NCBI GenBank assembly: GCA_004352715.1 | Contig: SCFE01000003.1 | Coordinates: forward strand, 5,204,424 to 5,268,423 | Source of the DNA: Hofstenia miamia | Taxonomy: Eukaryota; Xenacoelomorpha; Acoela | Direction: 5' to 3' | Length of the DNA: 64,000 nt | Shown: positions 55,606 to 64,000 of the stretch, one piece after another | Layout of the letters: each line of letters begins with the position of its first letter | Numbering within the stretch: position 1 is the stretch's first letter | Notes under the pieces: model-generated | Databases searched by the model: none | What the model saw: the letters and a program-made list of their open reading frames with translations, nothing else | Told to the model about the DNA's origin: nothing | Made by a program: the position numbers and the translations under genes

Positions 55606-56264
55606 AATTCAATTACAAAAGTTCACTTAGATTGATATTATTAAATTAGGATTCAATGTAAAATTGTGCGTAATTTATAACATTTACAAATACGCAAGTT
55701 TTAAAAATTTTTGGATCCAAAACAGATCCGAAGTTTATCTAAATGAAGACCCGATCTGATCCGATCCGACCTGATCCAAGATCCAATCCGATTTCATCTT
55801 TGAAGAATTTAATAGGTTGAAGACGCCATTATGTTTGGATCATGTTTGATTGCCGTTGACGATTTTACAGTGGCTCTAACAAATACATTGGGTTTACAGA
55901 ACATCTGAAATATACTTAGCAGTTTAAATTGATCATGTGTACAGATTTTNTAGCAAACACTAAGTACATCCGTCCTACATGTGCTTGCAGTTTCAGTTAG
56001 GGTATATATAATATTTGTAGATGTAGCTCAAAATGAAAAGCAAGTCGACACAATTAAATCAATAGACCAGAGAATCGCAAATAGCATAGTTAAAAAATGA
56101 ATATTTAAAAATTTTTTTCAAAAATAGAAGCACTTCATTGCTTAATAAGCTATTAATTTTTTATTGTAACCGTTTTCATTGCGTTTGCATCAACATAGTG
56201 ATTCAGTGTATTCTAATTCTAAGATATAGGTCATCTCCAATATATATATATATATATATATATA
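55606..56264. repeat. GATCCG word patch and single-N join
   Basis: At 55725-55795 the words GATCCGAA, GATCTGATCC and GATCCAATCC follow each other. At 55950 a single N is followed by 78 bases identical to 54965-55042. The remainder is AT-rich and ends in a (TA)n run at 56239-56264 followed by another single N at 56265. Confidence 0.55.
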
Positions 56265-56497
56265 NAGCACTTTGATTGTGTACAATATAGTATTTGAGAA
56301 ATATCCAAATTGTGCTGACTTCATTAGGTGCTTATGACCAGCGACAAATATCTGGGGATTCGACAAATATCTGGGTAGGAATCTATGTTTTTTCTAGTTT
56401 AGCTTTTATAGTTAGAGACTTATTCCGCTATTATTGCAAAAAAATGAGAAAGCTTTTTTTTTATTTCTTAATATATATATATATATATATATATAAG

Positions 56498-56689
56498 AGC
56501 TTTCTTACAAATAGAACGGAATGCATAGCACTTCATGGATCTTTATCTTCAGAAAGACGTGTTGCGTATAGAGAACCACAAGGCTCTGTATTAGGTCGAA
56601 TGTTGTTTGCAGAGTATAATGCATTCTTTAGTAGAGAACTTGAAATTCGTGGTATACAACATAATCTCAATGCAGATGATACTCAAATA
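56498..56689 (+). pseudogene. LINE reverse transcriptase fragment
   Basis: The frame gives SFLTNRTECIALHGSLSSER, then PQGSVLG and finally NADDTQI. These are consecutive motifs of the palm of non-LTR reverse transcriptases (S-Y-L-x-x-R-x-Q, V-P-Q-G-S-V-L-G, Y-A-D-D-T). The Tyr of the active site has become Asn, and the segment between the motifs is not typical. The fragment is cut by GATCCG words right after the DD box. It is of a different LINE type from the one at 46420, whose box reads YVDDL. Confidence 0.75.
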
Positions 56690-56910
56690 TTAGATCCGAT
56701 CCAATCCGGATCCGAAACTTCAAGATTCGGATCCAATCCGATCCGAAATTTTAAACAAATTTTAATTTTCAATCCGAAACGGATCTGAATTTAAACAGCA
56801 ATATTCAATAAATTCACACCCTATTAATAGTATGCCGACGGTATAGTTCCATAAACATTTTTGTATTAGTGATTATNATGAGAAAGCTTTTTTTTTATTT
56901 CTTATAAGAT
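56690..56910. repeat. GATCCG word patch and duplicated pieces around a single N
   Basis: At 56694-56785 GATCCGATCC, CGGATCCGAA and AATCCGAAAC repeat in both orientations, resembling the patch at 55725. Bases 56818-56876 duplicate 55184-55242 with one change. After the N at 56877, bases 56878-56904 duplicate 56444-56470. Confidence 0.65.
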
Positions 56911-57359
56911 AGAAAGACCAGTATTTTTTAGGTAGAGACTTGTAGTTTTTCGAGAAAAATGGGGAGACAACCCCCTCGGTCTACATTCTTCAACAAATAT
57001 ATGTCATAATTTACATCTGCACTGAAATTGTGAGCAGATTTTTGCATAATGTGGAAGCAGTTATTTCAATTACCCTTATAATTTGTTAGATACAAAATTT
57101 GGTGGATCGTAGATGAAAGGCCTAGAATATGTTTGATATGTTCTTAAGAATGCGTAATATTATTTGACAAAAAGCTGGAAAGACGGACAAATATTCGCCA
57201 AATATTTGCAATGTTTGTTAAATTTTAGGGAAACTTGCAAGTTATTTTAAAAATTTGCCAAATATTTTACACGTATTTACCAAACCCTTGGATCGTTTTG
57301 CAAATGAAACGCAAAAATTTGCACTAATTTAGAATTTTTATTAAGGTTGCAAAAATTAA
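56911..57359. other. AT-rich DNA with TTTGCCAAA-like words
   Basis: No gene. The part 57185-57290 contains several copies of words such as GCCAAATATTTGC and TTGCCAAATA, related to the MITE at 59404 but without its termini. Confidence 0.45.
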
Positions 57360-57425
57360 CCTCCGTTTTGCTCCTCATAGGGGGGGGACTGCAGTCCCAT
57401 AGTCCCCCACTTAAATCCGCCACTG
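57360..57425 (-). repeat. hAT-like end (CAGTGGCG type)
   Basis: Read on the - strand this end starts CAGTGGCGGATTTAAGTGGG and contains a G-rich inverted motif, GGGACTGCAGTCCC. It is typical of hAT termini. The adjacent 8 bases are acattatg. The left partner was not found. Confidence 0.5.
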
Positions 57426-57509
57426 ACATTATGAGTTTTCTAAACATATTAATAATACAATTATAGTCTATTGGTGAATGCCATCTAGTGTCAACCAATG
57501 GTATTGTAA

Positions 57510-57690
57510 TGCATTTATTAAACGTTTGTTAAACGATTTTAAAGCATTTTTAAATGACCTCTAAGCAGTTTTTAAGTTTTTAAAATGCACATTTTGACCA
57601 TTTTCTAAACTTCTAAGCTATTTTTAAGCGCTTTTTCATTCACATTTAAATGTTTTAAATATTTTAATTATTGTTTAAAAATGTTTTTAA
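57510..57690. repeat. Patch of TTTTTAAGC/TTTTAAATG words
   Basis: Words such as GTTTTTAAG, TTTTTAAGCG, ATTTTTAAATG and their relatives follow one another over 180 bases, directly before the hAT at 57702. It resembles the other word patches in having one dominant word. Confidence 0.4.
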
Positions 57691-59403
57691 TATGTCATGT
57701 ACAGAGGCCCAGCAAGAAAAAATATATGAGGGGTGCATTAGCAAAATTGCTGCCCCTTCAATAGTTGCAACTAGATTCGTCTCAGTTTATTTCTTTAAAC
57801 CTACTACATGTAAATGTATAGTGCAATCTTGATAGCCAATATAATAATTAACAAAATATGCAAAATAGCATAAGAGATAAATGCGTATGTTTGGTGACTG
57901 GTGTACATTAAAACACTCAGCTCTACTGCCTTCACGTGTAGGCTACTCCATTTTATAGTTCAACATTGTATGCCACCTCCGATAGCAAGCACCTTTGCAC
58001 ATCTGTTGGGTCATGAGACCATTACTCAATGATTTAAGCGCTTTTTCAGCACAAAAGCGCTAGCGGGGCGCTTGTTAGAGCTACTAGATTGACTATCATC
58101 CATTTTGTCTTTGTCACGAAATCTTAGTTCGTAGATCTACTCAAAATCGATGTAAAACAATTCAAAAACGACGCGTAAATGAATGATAACGGCGTAAACA
58201 AAGAAAGTTACTTTCGATTTTGTTATTTCCTGATGGCTACTTATATATTTGCCAGAGTTAATAAATTATGTTAAGTTTAATGGACACAAGTTTGCAGTGT
58301 TGTGGAACATGGCGCACAGTCCAAATTAAAGGCACGGTTTGGCGTGAAAAACGACACGCGGTAGCGAAAGAGTTAAAAAACTATTCAAACTGCATTTAAG
58401 CCAGGCTTGTATATGGAAGTAGAATTGTTTTTTATTTCCATTCCATTTCCACAACTATTTTAAAAACATTTCGATAATTTTCCATAAATGTCCAAATCTT
58501 TCCATAACTCTTAGAACTAGTGATTATGGTTTTGCAGGACAAGTATTTTGCTAGTCCTAATCCACCTTAGTTCCAATTTTCAGAATTGGTCACAATAAAA
58601 GTGCACTTTTAGAGAATAAGAATAAATAACTTAAAGTCATCTATGTATGGCCACAATATATTGCAAAACTCATGCAGTAAACTGTTATGTATCACTAACA
58701 TTCTGTAAATAATAATATTATTGAGTTGTTGCTACACCCCAAAAAAATGTACCGATATATTGGTCATAACGAAATTGCTATTTGGTATTAGATGTCACAA
58801 ATGGGACTATATTTCCATATATATGCTAGTGTTCTGGTCCGTTAGCAGTTAGCAGACTGTAGCCGCGCCGACTATGGTCACAGACTTTGTTTTATGACCA
58901 AAATACTATCAAAAATTCATTTCTGAAAGTACTAGTGATATCTCTTTGATTATTAATGCATTAATGCATGTACGAGAGTATTAGTTAATACGAAAGGCCA
59001 CATTTTTCACAAATTTGCATTCCATATTAGACATTTACATGCTACATTTGCAACACAAAATGGATGCTATAAAACCTGTTTATTGGATGAGGAAATAATA
59101 TTACCGATAAAAAAGCAGCTCAGCCCAGCCCATGTTAAAGAAATTTTAGTTATTTCCTCGCTTAAAATTTTTTTAACATTATGATGAACAATTTGTTTCT
59201 ATAATATATATTTGTATTGTTGTTTTTAAAACTTAGACATTTTCACGATTTTCTTTAATTATTCAAAGTATGAGCATGCATGAATCTTTGCATTGCACCT
59301 AGTAGTAGTAAAAAACGTTGACTACGGCGAAAACGTCCCGACTAACAGCCGGATACGGCTAAAGGCTCAAAGCCAACTGCCAGATACGTCCAAAGTCTCA
59401 CGA

Positions 59404-60266
59404 CCCTAGTAAATAAATTTGGAAAATTTGGCAAAAAATTGCCAAATTTTTGCCAAATATTTGGAAAGGATTTGCAAATCGATTCCAAATATTTGGCAAA
59501 TTTGCCAAATAATTTGCAAACATTCCAAGAATTTGCTAAATATTTGGCAAACTTTCCAAATTTTGGGCTAATTGAATTTTTAGAGTATATCAAATGTATT
59601 AAACAATTACACTCATACATTTATGCAAAGCATTAAAATTTCATCAGTTATTTATTTATAACAGCAGTTGATTAAACTGCCTACACAGTATACATTTAAG
59701 TGTTTACAAAGATGTAGATACCCAAGACCAACNNNNNNNNNNNNNNNNNNNNNNNNNNNNNNNNNNNNNNNNNNNNNNNNNNNNNNNNNNNNNNNNNNNN
59801 NNNNNNNNNNNNNNNNNNNNNNNNNNNNNNNNNNNNNNNNNNNNNNNNNNNNNNNNNNNNNNNNNNNNNNNNNNNNNNNNNNNNNNNNNNNNNNNNNNNN
59901 NNNNNNNNNNNNNNNNNNNNNGTTAGTCCATAACTAGTACTAATTGCGTACTTAAATGTTGCATAAATTATTCTTAGATATATAAATATTTTAATTGTTT
60001 ATAATAGTAGTCAATAAAAAGTTGAAATTTTCGTTATATTGGTTTCAAAAATGTTTGAAATAATTTATTATATATTACGCACACTTTTATTTATTCAAAT
60101 AAGCTGTAAATTAATGAATGTACAAATTGTATAAATTTGGAAAATTTGGCAATTATTTGGCAAATATTTGCCAAATATTTGGAATATTTCCATTTACAAA
60201 AATTATGCATTTTTATCCAAATATTTGGCAAATATTTGCCAAATTTTCCAAACGTATTTACTAGGG
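59404..60266. mobile_element. CCCTAG palindrome-rich MITE (about 863 bp)
   Basis: The left terminus starts CCCTAGTAAATAAATTTGGA and the right, on the other strand, CCCTAGTAAATACGTTTGGA. They continue in agreement through AAATTTGGCAAA, 30 of 32 positions in all. Inward of each end the palindromic word TTTGGCAAATATTTGCCAAA and its halves repeat many times in both orientations. The middle contains a 189-N gap (59733-59921). A GA dinucleotide flanks both ends (59402-59403, 60267-60268), possibly a 2-bp target duplication. Open frames through the repeats are artefacts. The superfamily is not clear to me. Confidence 0.75.
59733..59921. other. Assembly gap of 189 N
   Basis: Run of Ns within the CCCTAG MITE. 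The length is not round, so it may be an estimated size. Confidence 0.95.
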
Positions 60267-61135
60267 GACAAACTGCCCTCTAAGTACAAAATTTATTTTG
60301 CACACGGCTACTGCTAAGAAAATTGCCTTCCACAGAACACTAATTTGGGCTTTAAAGCTAAAACTGTTTTATTTGAAACAGTGTGCTAAATAAATATTCA
60401 CTCAATGTGGTTTACACTAACAAAATTTTAAATTGTATTCGTCATGTGCTTTTGAATTCTCTTGTTCATGCAGAGATTGCACAAATGAAATAACTTTTTA
60501 AGACGGACTAGCCTGGTAGTTTATACAAGTCTCTTCCTATTTTGGAGAAAGTGTTCAAAGCTCTGTATGACTTAAACGTAAGCATATTTTGGCTATTATA
60601 AAACAATTTGTACTGTTCTTAAGACATTTATATTTTCTTAAGCACATTCAGGGTGTGTTTAACACTTTCTATGAGGTTGAGAATGTCTGTTTTTTTAATT
60701 TTTATTTTCACAAATTTCCATTATACTTTCCATTTTACAATCTGGAAATGGAATGGAATGGATATGTTCATGTACATATGCGTACATATGCAAAACGAAT
60801 TAAAGATAATCTTTTGTTTAAATTAGAAGATTAGAACAAATGAAATAGGTCGAAAGTATATATTTTGGTCACACTTGTAATGGCTGAGATTCAAGAATTA
60901 CATTTACAAAGAAAACAAAATCACTTATTCAAATATATATTTCAAAAAAATGTTAAAAGATATAGACTGACTGCATTGTAAATTTAGAAAATTAGTGGAA
61001 AATTTAATGAACGCAACATCTGTTAAATGGTCATTTTGCTGCCCCCTCAGAAAAAATATTCGGGGGTGCATCATCCCCAGCACCCCCGGTTAGCCCCTGG
61101 TCATGTATTTCATATTTGGTGGATATCCAAGTAAA

Positions 61136-63166
61136 TGAAACTTGTAAAACTTGTAAAACATATAGAAACGCACAAGTGTTGTTCAAAACTTTGAAAACAT
61201 GCAAGCGCATGTAAGTTGCAAAATCCATTATTTTAAAAGTGATTTAATTAAGTTTTCAATACAAGCTGTTACATTACACGTGATTATGTGATGCTTGTAA
61301 TGTATAAAATGCCAAATTTCCATGATGAGTTTTTTAAATGTTGTAATCTATATTTTGTCGAATTCAACGAAATTATTGATAAAATATTTAAATTTCAGAA
61401 TCATGAAGTTTTTATTGCCTTCCAAAAATGTTATTTATAATAAAAAATATAGTTAATTGAGGAGTTTCATTTGCATATCATATATTTGTTCTTGTTCGAT
61501 AACGTTACAGACCATGTTATTATATTACTCACAACGTCCTCATCAAAACAATTCGCAAAAAGAACGATTACATGTTTTAATACTACGTTTCCCGCCTCAT
61601 TGCAAAACAGCAAGTAGACGTGAGTTCGTCTCAGACAGTCGGCAATGGAATTTTAACACATTGGATTAATGGAAAATTTATCTACCTATTGAAATTGATA
61701 ATGGAAAATAGTTATTTGATGAAAGAAAAATGTGTTTTTGTCAAATTTATAAAGAAGCATGATCACGTAAACTCAACATTTGCATTAAAGGTTTAATCTT
61801 AGGCATCGGTTGGGAAACATTTCAGCCCAACCTGGGGATGGGTAATGCTGCGAGTTACTCTTAGATATGTTGGGCCTGGTCGCATGTCATCTTATAATTG
61901 TTACAGAGGAAGAAAATATCATTTTTGTGTAAATTTTAAAAATATTTTTTGACATTATCTAACATAATCAACTTTCTACCGATTTTTTTACGTGTATTAA
62001 ACGAAAAATGTATGTTGATAATTTGATAATTAAATGTTTGCTAGTATATGCATTTTATCAAAATTTTTGTTCCACCCAGCGGTTCTAACTAAGAGCAAGA
62101 CTACAATGTCTTCAAAGTATAAAATGTTTTAGACCCCTAAAATATTTTTTGTCAAAAATTTACTGCTTGCTAACACTAATTCTAATACATTACTGAAAAA
62201 CAACCTCATTTCTCAATTAATATCGACCACTTGTGTATGAGAAAAAATATTTTGACCTGTATTAAATAGACTATACATAATGATGTCAGAAAAACTTGTT
62301 TTGTGACATGAAGACTTCCATGTAATGGAAAAATATGGTTTTTTCATCTAAAAAAAGTTTTATCTCAGAATATCTGCTATCTAGGAAATCCGATAAACAA
62401 GTTAAATTTTAAAGGATTCCGGCACAAGACAGTATCAATTTGTATACTATGCAAACAGTCACTTTGTGGACAAGATCTTAGTATCACATATGCGATATGT
62501 ATATAGATTACTTGTTATTTATAGATTCGAACATATATTTTTTTTTTGTTTTACAATTTGGAAAAAATTCTTTAAGCATATATAAAATAGTTAGAATAAT
62601 GCTTTTATACGATATTATTTTTTAGAGCTTATAAAAATATTAAAAATATCCGACGTGCTCACTAAATCGAATCATCAAATAAATTTATTCATTTGTACAT
62701 TAATAATTGAAATCCTAGAATCTCGAAGTTCGCGATTCCCAAAGAATTCTAAGCATGGGAACCAGCACGTCTTGCTATTAGCTCTCTTCAGATGATCGTC
62801 TGCATAAATGAAGTTCTGGTAAAATATTGTTTTAAATTTGAATTTTCATTATGTTTTTAGATATTAGGCACTCGTCAAAAGAATGAAAACTCAACAATAA
62901 GAAAAGACATTTGCATATTTTCGATTTTGTAAATGATATTGGAATGTTTTGTTCGAATTTTTATTGAATAGTAAACGATATATATATATATATATATAAC
63001 TTGCAAATCTTGCAGATACTTGTATAATTTTCAAAATTCAAAGCAATTATACCACAAAAACTTGCAAATCTTGCAGATATTTTGTAAAACTTGCAAAGTT
63101 TCTTATAAATATTTTGCAAGTTTTTGCATAATACTTACAAATACTTTTCAAGTTTTGCAAGTTTCA
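61136..63166. mobile_element. Candidate inverted-repeat element rich in CTTGCAAAA words
   Basis: The left side reads TGAAACTTGTAAAACTTGTA at 61136. The right side, on the other strand from 63166, reads TGAAACTTGCAAAACTTGAA, so 18 of 20 positions agree. The right 170 bases are packed with words such as ACTTGCAAA, CTTGCAGATA and TTTGCAAGT in both orientations. Interior bases are AT-rich with only short open frames. Termini and target duplication are not settled, so this may be two half-elements. Confidence 0.4.
62978..62998. repeat. (TA)n microsatellite
   Basis: TA tract of about 21 bases immediately left of the CTTGCAAA word patch. Confidence 0.85.
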
Positions 63167-63891
63167 GGTTGTTGGGATGTGCATCTGCAAATCAACCTTA
63201 GTATGAAAAAATTGCAAAAATTGTTAAATTATTCATACATTTTTCCAAAAAATAAAAATATTTGTTGAAATATATGCAAGTATTATTTTAGCAATCATTC
63301 ATTGTGCCCCTATGTTTGCACGCATTCTTGAATACATAAGACATGTAAGACTGACCAAAGGTTTTACAAATTCCTAGATTCTAGTTTTTGTGAACATCTT
63401 CAGAATTATGCTGACTTTTCACTAATTAATAAAATCCGATAATGAATTTGGTAAATCGAAGACATTAATCTTTTAGAGTAATTTTGAAAAGTGGCATTTA
63501 GTTTCATCTTGCCAAATGTTTGAATATCAAAGCGCATACATTTTGCTACTACACCCTTAAAAATCTAATTATGGGTATTTTGCTATTAATGATGATGGTT
63601 TGTATTGATTTATCATAGAGTAGAGCTAAAACATTTTAAACTTTTACCAAAGAACACCTTCATAGCAATGGATATCAATGATTCAAATGTAATTGTACTT
63701 GTACAAAGTGAAAATTTACATTACCGAGGCGATATCATATCATCTTGTGCTGATATATCTTGATTTAAAATTGGAAAATAAGCATCGGTGTAAATATAAT
63801 AATGTTGAATTAACATGAAATTAATGTTTTTAAAAACAAATTTTACATCAGAACAGATGACCCCAGTGACAAAATTTTTCACGCTACACCA

Positions 63892-63893
<2 letters not shown>
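63167..63893. other. AT-rich DNA, no supported gene
   Basis: Nothing recognisable on either strand. Confidence 0.5.

Positions 63894-63932
<39 letters not shown>
63894..63932. repeat. (TA)n tract at a transposon border
   Basis: TA tract with one G interruption that ends exactly at the putative transposon end at 63933. Confidence 0.88.
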
Positions 63933-64000
63933 CAGTATGGCTATAAAGTCCTTGAGCATTTCAAATTAACTTTTAGTAAACTTAATTTTATTAATATTGA
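63933..64000 (+). mobile_element. Left end of a probable Tc1/mariner element, cut by the window
   Basis: After a TA tract the sequence begins CAGTATGGCTATAAAGTCCT. It starts with CAG, follows a TA target, and sits in a (TA)n tract, exactly like the elements at 39388 and 51662. The sequence differs from both, so it would be a third family. Only the first 68 bases are visible. Confidence 0.5.

Larger units (their letters stand above)
57702..61099. mobile_element. Non-autonomous hAT element with perfect 8-bp target duplication
   Basis: The left end reads CAGAGGCCCAGCAAGAAAAA. The right end on the other strand reads CAGGGGCTAACCGGGGGTGC. Both are followed within about 60 bases by GGGTGCAT-type and GCTGCCCC/GGGGGCAGC motifs, so subterminal structure is shared. 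The flanks are gtcatgta at 57694-57701 and gtcatgta at 61100-61107, a perfect 8-bp duplication as made by hAT transposases. No transposase is recognisable in the 3.4 kb interior. The element contains a 189-N gap and a nested CCCTAG MITE at 59404-60266, which is therefore younger. Confidence 0.85.

Noticed and set aside
59342-59636. Open frames of 65 and 92 codons with repeated Asn, Leu and Lys patterns
   Set aside because: They are translations of the TTTGGCAAA palindromes of the CCCTAG MITE.
62730-62820. GC-richer patch with a CTGAAGAG segment resembling ribozyme or Penelope tails
   Set aside because: The second core box (GAAA at the right distance) is missing, so no ribozyme can be supported.
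1-64000. CRISPR arrays, bacterial operons, tRNA or rRNA genes
   Set aside because: No regularly spaced repeats with unique spacers, no ribosome-binding-site gene clusters, and no tRNA A/B boxes or rRNA core sequence were noticed. The window is eukaryotic.

Overview
The window looks like nuclear DNA of an AT-rich invertebrate animal. It has spliced coding exons with GT/AG borders, long non-coding stretches, many (TA)n tracts and a dense mixture of metazoan transposable elements: three Ty3/gypsy families, mariner and Tc1-like elements, hAT-type elements, LINE remnants and a possible Penelope-like remnant. The sequence does not let me name the phylum. It is a draft scaffold with N gaps, two of them exactly 1000 N, and with verbatim duplications on the two sides of several gaps.

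Host genes are sparse. The one secure host gene is the 3' end of cytoplasmic asparaginyl-tRNA synthetase (NARS1) on the + strand. Its last four coding exons lie at 19574-19621, 20362-20445, 21024-21155 and 23194-23325, followed by AATAAA at 23488. A second probable host gene contributes a terminal exon on the - strand at 3884-4368; its product is a lysine- and glutamate-rich protein I do not recognise.

Layout. 1-6029: AT-rich DNA with the - strand exon and hAT-like ends. 6030-15667: a large Ty3/gypsy element on the - strand (gypsy-1) with an LTR of about 1.36 kb, a tRNA-Arg-type primer site, gag, protease, RT/RNase H, a damaged integrase and an extra ORF after pol. 15668-24010: NARS1 exons, then a possible Penelope-like remnant. 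24011-31191: mostly featureless DNA with one clear hAT MITE (27581-28045). 31192-35358: a decayed short-LTR gypsy (gypsy-2, + strand) whose 3' LTR is interrupted by a second gypsy-1 LTR.

35360-42712: dispersed repeat blocks, then a candidate old hAT element enclosing a mariner (39388-40914), a hammerhead-like motif and a fragment of a transposon-type protein. 43545-47230: a third gypsy (gypsy-3) and a LINE remnant. 47231-51661: AT-rich DNA with a hairpin MITE. 51662-52851: a Tc1-like element in a (TA)n tract. 52852-57690: inverted copies of the 36-38 kb blocks, a tangle of duplications marked by single Ns, and a LINE fragment. 57702-61099: a non-autonomous hAT with a perfect 8-bp target duplication, itself carrying a palindrome-rich CCCTAG MITE. 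61136-63166: a candidate TTGCAAAA-rich inverted-repeat element. At 63933 another Tc1/mariner-like end begins and runs off the window.

No new multi-gene system is evident. The points most worth a second look are the ORF after pol in gypsy-1, the mismatch between the two LTRs of that element, a mariner whose catalytic spacing counts as DD41D, the palindrome-rich CCCTAG MITE, the recurrent family-specific word clusters at transposon ends, and a hammerhead-like motif. Every transposon coding region seen here is damaged, except possibly the ORF after pol.
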